In this document: positions 1 to 8,601 of the stretch, in pieces
How the letters are laid out: every line of letters starts with the position of its first letter
How positions within the stretch are numbered: the first letter of the stretch is position 1
Source of the DNA: an uncultured Collinsella sp.
GTDB lineage: Bacteria; Actinomycetota; Coriobacteriia; Coriobacteriales; Coriobacteriaceae
Direction of reading: 5' to 3'
NCBI GenBank assembly: GCA_937937835.1
Contig: CALDBJ010000078.1
Location: forward strand, 1 to 20,670
Length of the DNA: 20,670 nt
The notes under the pieces: model-generated
The model's input: only the letters and a program-made list of their open reading frames with translations
What the model was told of the DNA's origin: nothing
The model's database searches: none
Made by a program: the position numbers and the translations under genes

Positions 1-65
1 GTGCAATCGCAAGAAGATGACGGGGCGGAATGTCAATCCTGGTCTAACAGAGCCAAAGAAATACC

Positions 66-419
66 ATGCTCGGCTCGATGCTAATCGAGGCTGGCCTTTT
101 CATGATTCTTCCGTGGTTCGCTTCAAATCCGCTGTGTTTGTTTGGCCTTAGCATGGTGCTTTGTTTTCTCCCAGAAGTGGTGTACATCACTTCGGAAAAC
201 TTAATCCAAGACGCGATAGCGGACGATCTCCGCGCGACGATCCTTTCCGTCGCGTCTCTGGTAAGGGCTCTCTTTTCCGCAATGTTTTTCTCCATATTTG
301 GACATGTGTTGGGGTTATATCCCATTCAGATAGCGCTCGGTATTATTGGTGCAATCGCGATAACAATTACCGCCGTTGTTTCATTAAAAATGGTAGGAAT
401 ACAGGTCTCCAAGAATTGA
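66..419 (+). pseudogene. C-terminal remnant of an MFS permease
   Basis: The 117 readable residues form about four hydrophobic helices (near residues 1-20, 22-45, 58-80 and 84-110), joined by a polar loop containing DDLRATILS, a pattern typical of the loop before helix 11 of drug-efflux-type major facilitator permeases. That matches only the last third of a roughly 400-residue family member. The same frame has stops upstream at 45-47 and 18-20, and the ATG at 66 has no convincing ribosome binding site. Another frame is open from base 2 to about 150 and reads GLTEPKKY just before the join, so a frameshift near 57-66 could reconnect the two parts. The region is visibly AT-richer than its neighbours, suggesting acquired and decaying DNA. 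The substrate cannot be told. The window edge hides the rest of the gene, so decay is likely but not proven. Confidence 0.55.
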
Positions 420-614
420 TATATCGATTGACGAGCTATCCGAAGCGTCGAGCCTTCTTGATGGACATGACTATTCGTCACAAATCATTCCGCGCATCGC
501 CGGGGTTCCAGTAATACTCGATATATCTGGATGCCCTCATTCCCCTTTTTAAAGGTCCCAAAAAGACTACCCGTGTTGGTTTGGCTAGGTTCGGGTGCTG
601 TCCGTGCCGTGCGG

Positions 615-620
615 TAAAAT
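615..620 (+). promoter_or_regulatory. Candidate -10 element (TAAAAT) for dnaE
   Basis: TAAAAT preceded by TGCGG lies 40 bases before the dnaE start. No good -35 hexamer is seen at 16-18 bases upstream. The same GGTA-type -10 recurs elsewhere in the window. A GGAG at 648-651 serves as the ribosome binding site, eight bases before the ATG at 660. Confidence 0.4.
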
Positions 621-659
621 CGTTCAGTCAGAACACGAACCCGCATCGGAGCTCATCAC

Positions 660-3600
660 ATGGCATTCGTCCATCTGCACAATCACACTGTTTTCTCCAT
701 GCTCGACGGCGCAACCCGTATCCAGGATATGGTCAATCGTGCCGTTGAACTTGGCATGCCCGCCGTGGCCATTACCGACCACGGCTACATGTATGGCGTG
801 CCCGACCTGGCGCTGGCCTGCGACGCCGTCAATCACAACACGCCCGAGTACAAAACCTGGAGCCACGACAAGGCCTTCTTGGAAAAGGACCGCCGCGACG
901 AGCTGGTGGAGCCCGACCCCGAGGCAAACCCGCGCGAGCATGCCCAGTACGTCAAAGACATGGCCACGTGGGACGAGAAGGGCAACATCGACGAGCTCAA
1001 ACCGCCCCTGGTCATCAAGCCCATCTTTGGCTGCGAGGTCTACTTTACGCCGGACGAGACCCTTGCCCGCGACCACAAGCCCGAGCTCTACCACATGATC
1101 CTTCTGGCCAAGGATCAGGAGGGCTACGTCAACCTAATGCAGACGGTCTCCGAGGCCGCCGTGCAGGGCTTTTACTACAAGCCGCGCGTGACGCTCGACA
1201 ACCTGCGCCGCCATGCCAAGGGCATGATCTGCACGAGCGCCTGTATCGCGGGCATCATCCCCAAATACATCGACCGCGGCGACATGGAAGGCGCCATCAA
1301 GTGGGCCGAGACCTTCCGTGATACCTTCGAGCCCGGTGACTTCTACATCGAGATCCAGGAACACGGCATCACCACCGACAACGGCCTGACTGACGAGCAG
1401 ATGGACCGCACGCTCATCGACATCGCCAAGCAGGTGGGCGTCAAGGTCATCGCCACCAACGACTTCCACTACCTGCGCCGCGAGGATGCGCCCGTGCAGG
1501 ACGTCATCATGTGTATTGGCATGAACGCCAAGGTCGATGACCCCAACCGCATGCGCATGACCGGCTCGGAGTTTTACATGAAGACCGAGGAGGAGATGCG
1601 GGCGATGTTCCCGTATTGCCCCGAGGCCTGCGACAACACGCTCGAGATCGCCGACAAGTGCTACGTTGAGCTGGACTGGGACTCTATCATCCTGCCGCGC
1701 TTTCCGTTGCTCGATCCCGGCGAGACGCACGAGAGCCAGTTCCGCCGCGAGTGCGAGAAGGGCCTGCGCCAGCACTATGGCGACGACTGGGCCACGCGCG
1801 AGATCGGTGGCGTCAACATCAAAGAGCGCTTTGAGTACGAATACAAGGTCATCTGCGACAAGGGCTTTGCCGCCTACTTTTTGATCGTTGCCGAGTACGT
1901 ACAATGGGCTAAGGACAACGGCATCGGCGTCGGCCCCGGCCGTGGCTCGGCCGCCGGCGCTATCGTCGCCTACGCCATGAACATCACCGCGTTCGACCCG
2001 CTCGAGAACGGCCTGATGTTCGAGAGGTTCCTGTCCCCGCAACGTACCGAGATGCCCGATATCGATATGGACTTCGACGATGAGCGACGCCTCGAGGTCG
2101 TGGAGCACGTTCGTCAGCTCTACGGCCCCGAGAAGGTCACCCACGTCATCACCTACTCGACCATCAAGGCCAAGCAGGCCATCAACGACGCCGCGCGCGT
2201 CCTGGACTACCCGGTCTACATGGGCCAGCGCCTGTCCAAGATGGTCTCGAGCGACCCCAAGGTCAAGCTCAAGCAGGTGCTCGACAAACAACCCGGCAAA
2301 GAGGATCTGTTTAACCCCGATTTTGCCGAGGCCTATAAAAAGGACGACGACGCTCGCCGCATCATCGACACGGCGCTCTCGATCGAGGGCCTCACCCGTG
2401 GCGAGGGCGTGCACGCGTGCGCCGTTCTGATCTGCCGCGACCCCGTCAACGAGCACGTGCCCACCAAGCTCGACACCAAGGGCGGCGTCGAGATTACCCA
2501 GTACGAGGGCCATACCGTCGCCGACATGGGCCTGCTCAAGATGGACTTCTTGGGCCTGCGCACGCTGACGGTTATCTCCAAGGCCAAGGCAAACATCAAA
2601 AAGAACTTCGGCATCGACATCAAAGAGGAAGAGATCCCCTTTGACGATCCCGAGATCTTTAAGCTCATGGGCTCCGGCCACACCGCCGGCGTCTTCCAGG
2701 TCGAGTCCGCCGGCATGACGGCCACGATCAAGAACATGAAGCCCACCGAGTACAAACACGTCGTGGCATTGATCGCCCTGTACCGCCCGGGCCCGCTGGG
2801 CGCCGGCATGGTCTCGTCCTACATCAACCGTATGAACGGCAAAGAGCCGGCCGTCTCCTACGACGACCGTCTGGACGACATCCTGGGCGAAACCTACGGC
2901 ACCATGGTCTACCAGGAGCAGGTTATGCTCATCTCCGTCGAGATGTGCGGCTTCTCCAAGGGCGAATCGGACTCGCGTATCCGTAAGCCCGTGGCCAAGA
3001 AAAAGATTAAGCTGCTCACGTCGACGGTGCTCCACTGGGAGGATGGCTCGGACGAGACCACTTACGACCACTGGATGAATGGCGCTATCAAGAACAACTA
3101 CACGCGCGAGGTCGCCCAGAAGATTTGGGACGATGTTCTCGAGTTCGCGTCCTACGCCTTCAACAAGTCGCACTCCGCCGGCTACGCCATCCTGGTTATG
3201 CAGACGGCGTGGCTCAAGGCGCATTATCCGCACGAGTACATGGCGGCCGTTCTGACGTCCTACACGGGCAAGACCGACAAGATCGTGCACTACGTCTCGG
3301 CATGCCGTCACGACGGCATCCCCGTGCTGTCGCCAGATGTCAACGAGTCCGGTACCGAGTTCACGGCTACCAAGGAAGGCGTGCGCTTTGGTCTGGCCGG
3401 TATCCGCGGCGTGGGTACCGGCGTGGCGCAGGCGATTATCGCCGAGCGCGAGGCGGGCGGTCCGTTTAAGACGCTGCACGACTTTGTCGAGCGTGTGGAC
3501 TCGAGCCAGGCCAACCGTCGCGTGATCGAATCGCTCATCAAGGCAGGCGCCTTTGACTCCACGGGGTATCCGCGCCGCCAGATGATGCACTTTGTGGACA

Positions 3601-4463
3601 AGAACAACCCCGAGAACATCATCGATGCCGCGGTAAAGCGCCAGAAAGATCGTGCGAGCGGCCAGACGTCGTTCTTCGATATGTTTGGCGACGTTGAGGG
3701 CTCGGGCTTTGAGGTGAGCGTGCCCGATCCGGATGGCCAGGAGTGGGACCGCCACCTTAAGCTGAGCCAGGAGAAAGAGGTTCTGGGCATCTATGTCTCG
3801 GACCACCCGCTGCGCCCGTTTGAGTATGCACTTAGCAAAGCGCGCGACTTCTCGTTCTCGCAGATCGACACCGGCTATGAGGTGCAAAACCCCACGGGCG
3901 GTACCATCAACCAGGAGATTCCCGAGGGCAAGGCGCTGTGGTGGGCCGGCATGGTCTCGAGCGTGTCCAAGCGCGTGACCAAAAACGGCGACCCCATGGG
4001 CATCGTGCAGCTCGAGGACATGGAAGGCGAGGCCACGGTCGTGGTGTTCCCCAAGACCTACAAGGAGGCCGAGGGGTATCTGTACGGCGAGGTCGATCCC
4101 GAGACCGGCGCGCAGCTGTCCGACGCGTTTGTGCGCATTAAGGGCAAGCTCGAGCGCTCGGACCGCGGCGACCAGATCATCGCGCAGGAGATTGTGCCGC
4201 TGGAGCTTAGCGAGGAGAAAAACAAGCCCAAGGTCTTTGAGGTCATGGTGCCCAACAGCCGCTTTAGCCAGGGCAATATGGCGCGCCTGGCCACGGTGCT
4301 CACCACCAACCCGGGCGGCGACCGCGTGGAGATCTTTATTGAGCAAGTCGACGGGCGCGTGCTGCGCGCTGAGGTGCCGGCCAAGGTCAATGCACGCTCG
4401 ATTCCGCTGCTGGCAGAGGCAAAGGCCATCGTCGGCAACCAAGGCCGCGTGACGGTTATCTAA
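660..4463 (+). CDS. dnaE: DNA polymerase III subunit alpha (DnaE)
   Basis: This is the catalytic subunit of the replicative polymerase, 1267 residues, slightly longer than the usual 1150-1200. An N-terminal PHP domain begins with HLHNHT and keeps all nine expected metal ligands by eye: H7, H9, D16, H41, E126, H145, C195, D268 and H270. The polymerase core follows, with GPGRGSAAG near 425-433, the catalytic pair D467 and D469 in PDIDMDF, and a third aspartate, D629, in KMDFLGL. After the fingers come the tandem HhH region and an OB fold near 935-985. Two departures stand out: about 60 extra charged residues in the PHP domain (roughly 50-115), and a longer fingers loop near 775-812. The ATG at 660 has GGAG eight bases upstream. 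The next gene starts 28 bases after the stop, so the two are probably co-transcribed. The intact PHP site suggests built-in proofreading, which is an inference. Confidence 0.97.
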   Translation: MAFVHLHNHTVFSMLDGATRIQDMVNRAVELGMPAVAITDHGYMYGVPDLALACDAVNHNTPEYKTWSHDKAFLEKDRRDELVEPDPEANPREHAQYVKDMATWDEKGNIDELKPPLVIKPIFGCEVYFTPDETLARDHKPELYHMILLAKDQEGYVNLMQTVSEAAVQGFYYKPRVTLDNLRRHAKGMICTSACIAGIIPKYIDRGDMEGAIKWAETFRDTFEPGDFYIEIQEHGITTDNGLTDEQMDRTLIDIAKQVGVKVIATNDFHYLRREDAPVQDVIMCIGMNAKVDDPNRMRMTGSEFYMKTEEEMRAMFPYCPEACDNTLEIADKCYVELDWDSIILPRFPLLDPGETHESQFRRECEKGLRQHYGDDWATREIGGVNIKERFEYEYKVICDKGFAAYFLIVAEYVQWAKDNGIGVGPGRGSAAGAIVAYAMNITAFDPLENGLMFERFLSPQRTEMPDIDMDFDDERRLEVVEHVRQLYGPEKVTHVITYSTIKAKQAINDAARVLDYPVYMGQRLSKMVSSDPKVKLKQVLDKQPGKEDLFNPDFAEAYKKDDDARRIIDTALSIEGLTRGEGVHACAVLICRDPVNEHVPTKLDTKGGVEITQYEGHTVADMGLLKMDFLGLRTLTVISKAKANIKKNFGIDIKEEEIPFDDPEIFKLMGSGHTAGVFQVESAGMTATIKNMKPTEYKHVVALIALYRPGPLGAGMVSSYINRMNGKEPAVSYDDRLDDILGETYGTMVYQEQVMLISVEMCGFSKGESDSRIRKPVAKKKIKLLTSTVLHWEDGSDETTYDHWMNGAIKNNYTREVAQKIWDDVLEFASYAFNKSHSAGYAILVMQTAWLKAHYPHEYMAAVLTSYTGKTDKIVHYVSACRHDGIPVLSPDVNESGTEFTATKEGVRFGLAGIRGVGTGVAQAIIAEREAGGPFKTLHDFVERVDSSQANRRVIESLIKAGAFDSTGYPRRQMMHFVDKNNPENIIDAAVKRQKDRASGQTSFFDMFGDVEGSGFEVSVPDPDGQEWDRHLKLSQEKEVLGIYVSDHPLRPFEYALSKARDFSFSQIDTGYEVQNPTGGTINQEIPEGKALWWAGMVSSVSKRVTKNGDPMGIVQLEDMEGEATVVVFPKTYKEAEGYLYGEVDPETGAQLSDAFVRIKGKLERSDRGDQIIAQEIVPLELSEEKNKPKVFEVMVPNSRFSQGNMARLATVLTTNPGGDRVEIFIEQVDGRVLRAEVPAKVNARSIPLLAEAKAIVGNQGRVTVI

Positions 4464-4491
4464 GCTACCCCGGGTGAGATTGGAGGAAGTG

Positions 4492-7400
4492 ATGGCGCAG
4501 GGGACGTTTGTGCAGGCGCTCCGGAAAGAGGCGGCGCTGAGCGGCACCTTTATGAAGGGGCGTTCGCTCATGCTCAACGGCGCTGTGCTGTCGATTGAGG
4601 ACAGCGGCTCGCGCTTCTCCAAAAACGTGACGGTTGAGGGCTCGGTGCGTGGTTCGCGCGGCGACCTGTACAAGACGCACGTGGCGCTCGACATGGACGA
4701 GCACGAGGTGATCGACTACGACTGCGATTGCCCCGCCGCCTATCGTTACCCCGGTATGTGCAAACACGCTATTGCTACGGCTCTGGCGTATTTGGATGCC
4801 AGCGGCGCCGAGCCCGTCGAAGGTTTGCGCACGCCGGTCCGCACGTTTACGGCGCAGCCGAAACAGCCCGCGCGCACCGCGCCCAAAGCGCCGGCCGTCA
4901 ATCCCAACTTTCCCTTTCCGGCGCCCGTCCCCACGAGTCCCAGCCTCATGGCGGCGCTCTCCGATCTTTCGAACGCGCGCATGGATGAGCTGGCGAGCAT
5001 GCGCCGCAAGCTTGCCGGTGCCGTTGGTCCCGACGCCCCCAAAGCGGCGTTGGAGCCCTCGTTGGTGCCGTACTACAATCCGCTGTTCGCCGACCGCTTT
5101 AGCTGGGCGCTCGAGTTCCGCATTCGCTGCGGTTCGGTGTCCTACGTGGTCAAGGATATCGACGGCATGGCCGATGCCTACGTGCGCGGCGGCACCTTCT
5201 CGTACGGCAAGAAGCTCACGTTTGTCCATACGCCCGAAGCCTTCGAAGATGTGTCGACAAAGCTGCTCAACCTTGTTGTGACGACAGTTGCCTATCTCGA
5301 TGACATCACAAGCTCGCGTTCGGCGTCGTACGACTTTGCCCGCAGCGGTTTTGTCGCCGAGCGTCAGTTGCCGCTGTCCGAGCATAGCATCGTATATGTG
5401 CTGGACCTGCTGCGCGGCCAGACCATCTCTTTTGAGCCCGCCTGGTCGCGGGGGACGACGACGCATCGCACCTATGACGTGGCGGTTGAGATGCCTCCGG
5501 AAGGGGAGGACGAGGGTCTGTCTAAGCGCCCACCGCTCCTTGCCGCCAAAATCGCGCCGGCGGCTGGTGGTAGCTACGATCTGCGCCTGCCGGCCGATGC
5601 ATACTGCTTTGCTTCGGGCGACGTAGCTTATCTGGTCGACACCCGCCGTGCGCGCCGCACCGATGTAGCGTTTGCCCAGCATGCGGCGCCGTTCCTATCG
5701 CGCTTGCTGCCCTGTCGCACGCCAGTCCATATCGCTGCCGACCAGGTGGGGGAGTTCTGTCGTATGGCTCTGCCCATTTTGCGCGACTATACCGACCTTA
5801 CCGCGCCCGCTGCGCTCGATACCGTGGCGCCCGAGCCGAGCTTTGCTATGGCAATCGGCGTCGACGATGGGCTCGTGACCTGCAAAATTACGGTTACCTA
5901 CGGCGACTGGTCGGCAGACCTCTTTAGTCTGGGCGCTCCGGGCAGCTCCTTCGAAGAGCAGCGCCCGGGCGTGCCGCCCCGCGACGAGGTGGCGGAGTTT
6001 CGCGTTATGGACACGGCGGCCCTGTACTTCGATTTCTACGAGGGCGGTCTGGCGTTTGAGGAGCGCGATGACGCCCGCCTGTTCTGCCTGCTGACCGAGG
6101 GCCTGTCCGCCCTGTCCGAGCTGGGTGAGGTCATGCTCAGCGACCGTCTGCGCCAGATTTCGGTGCGCCCCGCGCCCAAGCTCTCGGTTCGTGCGGCCGT
6201 CAAGAGCAATCTGCTCGACGTCGAACTGGGCGCGAGCGGTCTTTCGGCGGCCGACCTTGCCATCTATCTGGACTCGTACAAGCGCCACCAGACGTTTGCG
6301 CGCCTTACGTCCGGCGACATCATTCGCCTGGACGAGGGCGCCCGAGCCGCGTTTGGCCTCGCCGAGGACTTGGGTGTCGATGCCGTCGACCTGCTCGACG
6401 GCGTGTCGCTTCCCGCATCGAGCACCCTGTTCGTCGATAGCATGCTCGCGCGCACGCCCGCGCTCGAGGCCGATCGCGACGCTGCGTTCCGCCGTACCGT
6501 CGAGCGCCTGGACACGCTCGGCAAGATGGACTTTACGGTGCCGGCATCGCTCAAGGCAACGATGCGCGGCTACCAGGTCGACGGATACCAGTGGCTCGGC
6601 TCGCTCGAACACCTGGGCCTTGGCGGCATCTTGGCCGACGACATGGGCCTGGGCAAAACGCTGCAGATGATCGCACATATCCTGGCGTGTGTGGAAGCGG
6701 GGGACATTAAGCCCACGCTCGTGGTATGCCCGGCCTCGCTTGTGTACAACTGGACTGCCGAGCTGGAGCGCTTTGCCCCGTCGCTAGATGTGTGCGCCAT
6801 CGTGGGCGCCAAGGCGCAGCGTCGCGTGCAAATCGCCGGCGTGGCCGAGCATAACGTGGTCGTGACGTCGTATGACCTTATGCGGCGCGATATCGACGAG
6901 TACGTCGAGCAGGACTTTGCCCGTGTGGTGCTCGATGAGGCCCAGTACATTAAAAACCCGCTCACCCAGGTGGCGCGCGCCGCAAAGCGCCTGCCTGCCG
7001 GCGTGCGCTTTGCCCTGACGGGCACGCCCATCGAAAACCGCCTATCCGAGCTCTGGAGCATCTTCGACTTTTTAATGCCGGGCCTGCTCGGCACGCGCGA
7101 GTCGTTTGCCAAGCACTTCGAAAGCCCGGTCGAGCATGCCGAGGGCGACAGTGCCGCTCGCCTGCAGGCGCTCGTGTCGCCGTTTGTGCTGCGCCGTGTC
7201 AAGGAGGACGTGGTGGCCGACCTGCCCGAGAAGATCGAGGATACGGTCATGGCGCAGCTCACCGGCGAGCAGCGCAAGCTCTACCTGGCCAACCAGGACC
7301 GCATCGCCCAGCAGGTGCAGCACCGCGAGTCATCCGAGTTTAAGAAAGACAAGCTCAAGGTGCTCGCTGAGCTCACCAAGCTGCGCCAGATCTGCTGCGA

Positions 7401-7956
7401 CCCGCGTCTACACTACGAGGATTACAAGGCGGGGAGCGCCAAACTCGATACGTGCATGGAGCTCGTGCACGGCGCACTCGACGGCGGACATCGCATCCTG
7501 TTGTTCAGCCAGTTTACGGGTATGCTCGATATCATCGGCAAGCGCTTGGCCAAGGAGGACATCGCCTTCCTTAAGCTCACGGGCGCTTCGTCTAAGGAGA
7601 GCCGCGCCAAGATGGTCGCGCAGTTCCAAGCGGGCGAGGTTCCAGTCTTTTTGATTTCGCTCAAGGCGGGCGGCGTGGGCCTTAACCTGACGGCGGCCGA
7701 CGTGGTCATCCACTACGACCCGTGGTGGAACGTGGCGGCGCAGGACCAAGCGACCGACCGTGCGCATCGTATTGGCCAGCAACATACCGTGACCGTGTAC
7801 AAGCTCATCGCCAAGGACACGATTGAGGAACGCATTATGCAGATGCAGGAGTCCAAGCGCGACCTGGTCAACAGCGTGCTCGGCGGCGACGGCATCTCGT
7901 CGGCGCTGTTTACCCGCGAGGATGTTCTGGCGCTGCTCGGCGGCGACGGGCGCTAG
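4492..7956 (+). CDS. SWIM zinc-finger SNF2-family helicase
   Basis: A 1154-residue ATP-driven DNA translocase of the bacterial SNF2 (RapA/HepA-like) group. The N-terminus carries a SWIM zinc finger, CxC...CxH, at C78, C80, C90 and H92. A long middle region of weaker similarity, probably the SNF2-associated domain, runs to about residue 685. The ATPase follows: Walker A GLGKT at 719-723, DEAQ at 815-818, LTGTPIENR as motif III, then the C-terminal lobe with FSQFTGM, AGGVGLNLT and DRAHRIGQ (motif VI). ATG 4492 was chosen because GGAGG at 4482-4486 sits five bases before it; a GTG at 4489 is too close and a GTG at 4474 has no ribosome binding site. Only 28 bases separate it from dnaE with no terminator, pointing to an operon. 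Bacterial SWIM-SNF2 proteins are thought to remodel protein-DNA complexes or RNA polymerase; the exact role here is unknown. Confidence 0.93.
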   Translation: MAQGTFVQALRKEAALSGTFMKGRSLMLNGAVLSIEDSGSRFSKNVTVEGSVRGSRGDLYKTHVALDMDEHEVIDYDCDCPAAYRYPGMCKHAIATALAYLDASGAEPVEGLRTPVRTFTAQPKQPARTAPKAPAVNPNFPFPAPVPTSPSLMAALSDLSNARMDELASMRRKLAGAVGPDAPKAALEPSLVPYYNPLFADRFSWALEFRIRCGSVSYVVKDIDGMADAYVRGGTFSYGKKLTFVHTPEAFEDVSTKLLNLVVTTVAYLDDITSSRSASYDFARSGFVAERQLPLSEHSIVYVLDLLRGQTISFEPAWSRGTTTHRTYDVAVEMPPEGEDEGLSKRPPLLAAKIAPAAGGSYDLRLPADAYCFASGDVAYLVDTRRARRTDVAFAQHAAPFLSRLLPCRTPVHIAADQVGEFCRMALPILRDYTDLTAPAALDTVAPEPSFAMAIGVDDGLVTCKITVTYGDWSADLFSLGAPGSSFEEQRPGVPPRDEVAEFRVMDTAALYFDFYEGGLAFEERDDARLFCLLTEGLSALSELGEVMLSDRLRQISVRPAPKLSVRAAVKSNLLDVELGASGLSAADLAIYLDSYKRHQTFARLTSGDIIRLDEGARAAFGLAEDLGVDAVDLLDGVSLPASSTLFVDSMLARTPALEADRDAAFRRTVERLDTLGKMDFTVPASLKATMRGYQVDGYQWLGSLEHLGLGGILADDMGLGKTLQMIAHILACVEAGDIKPTLVVCPASLVYNWTAELERFAPSLDVCAIVGAKAQRRVQIAGVAEHNVVVTSYDLMRRDIDEYVEQDFARVVLDEAQYIKNPLTQVARAAKRLPAGVRFALTGTPIENRLSELWSIFDFLMPGLLGTRESFAKHFESPVEHAEGDSAARLQALVSPFVLRRVKEDVVADLPEKIEDTVMAQLTGEQRKLYLANQDRIAQQVQHRESSEFKKDKLKVLAELTKLRQICCDPRLHYEDYKAGSAKLDTCMELVHGALDGGHRILLFSQFTGMLDIIGKRLAKEDIAFLKLTGASSKESRAKMVAQFQAGEVPVFLISLKAGGVGLNLTAADVVIHYDPWWNVAAQDQATDRAHRIGQQHTVTVYKLIAKDTIEERIMQMQESKRDLVNSVLGGDGISSALFTREDVLALLGGDGR

Positions 7957-8121
7957 CCGCGCGCGGGGTGGGACTGCTGGAATGGGCAGGACGGTCGACG
8001 CATTTTGGCCCGACCGCTTGCCTGATCCGTTATGTGTTCATTTGCAATGCCGTGGATGGTTTGTCTGCCTTTGGGCATAAGAACCATCAAGAACATTGGC
8101 ACATCAGCAAAGGAGAACATC

Positions 8122-8484
8122 ATGGCGAAATTCTTTAAGGACCCTGACGGCAAGCTCATCGCTGCCCTTGGCGACGGCGTTGCGACCCCTGCCGGTTGCA
8201 CGGAACTGACTGCAAACACTGAGGACGCGGCGCACGAGAAACACGTGCCTGTTGTCGAGACCGAGCGCGACGGTCACGTGATTCGCGCACGCGTTGGCTC
8301 GGTCGAGCACCCCAGCCTGCCCGAGCACTACATTGAGTGGATCGCGCTTGAGGCCGAGGGCCGCTTAGAGGTCCATTACCTTGAGCCCGGCATGAAACCC
8401 GCGACGTTTTTCGCGGGCGGCTCCAAGACCGGTACCGTCTATGCCTACTGCAACCTGCACGGGCTGTGGTCCGCGACATTCTAG
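8122..8484 (+). CDS. Superoxide reductase (desulfoferrodoxin family), degenerate N-terminal iron site
   Basis: A 120-residue non-haem iron enzyme that reduces superoxide to hydrogen peroxide in the cytoplasm of anaerobes. The catalytic Fe(His)4Cys set is complete: H41, H63, H69, C110 and H113, with the active-site E39-K40 in HEKHVP and the closing CNLHGLW. The N-terminal 35 residues line up with the desulforedoxin domain of desulfoferrodoxin, but its four cysteines are gone except C26: the first CxxC position reads DPDG and the CC pair reads GC. It should therefore have only the catalytic centre, like class III enzymes. AGGAG at 8111-8115 lies six bases before the ATG. The 165-base gap upstream shows no clear promoter. 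A hairpin with a T-run follows at 8530, so it is probably a single-gene unit. Electrons probably come from a rubredoxin or similar carrier encoded elsewhere. Confidence 0.92.
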   Translation: MAKFFKDPDGKLIAALGDGVATPAGCTELTANTEDAAHEKHVPVVETERDGHVIRARVGSVEHPSLPEHYIEWIALEAEGRLEVHYLEPGMKPATFFAGGSKTGTVYAYCNLHGLWSATF

Positions 8485-8504
8485 GAGCGCGCCCCCGCTC
8501 GGGG

Positions 8505-8510
8505 TATCAT
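8505..8510 (+). promoter_or_regulatory. Candidate -10 element (TATCAT)
   Basis: TATCAT preceded by GGGG lies about 20 bases before the hairpin at 8530-8562 and about 90 bases before the next start. It lacks a -35 hexamer. If it is real, transcripts into the NAD+ synthase-like gene pass through the terminator hairpin. Confidence 0.25.
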
Positions 8511-8529
8511 AGCTAGCATATGCACATGC

Positions 8530-8562
8530 AAGCGCCGACTGCATTATGCGGCCGGCGCTTTT
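8530..8562 (+). terminator. Rho-independent terminator after the superoxide reductase gene
   Basis: AAGCGCCG (8530-8537) pairs with CGGCGCTT (8553-8560) around a 15-base loop, running into a short T-run at 8559-8562. It ends 39 bases before the next ATG, so it may terminate the upstream gene or act in the leader of the downstream one. Confidence 0.7.
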
Positions 8563-8601
8563 ACTACGATTTCGATGGTTTACGACGGAAAGGGCTGAGC
8601 C

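Noticed and set aside
397..552. Open frame after the MFS remnant reading like protein (IDELSEASSLLDGHDY...)
   Set aside because: It has no ATG, GTG or TTG start in frame and no recognisable family; it could be a remnant but cannot be supported as a gene.
1134..4694. Long open frame of 1186 codons on the reverse strand across dnaE
   Set aside because: It mirrors dnaE codon positions in GC-rich DNA, has no family motifs, and dnaE itself is certain.
4465..5682. Reverse-strand open frame of 405 codons inside the SNF2 gene
   Set aside because: An Arg/His-rich shadow of the real gene, without a ribosome binding site or domain.
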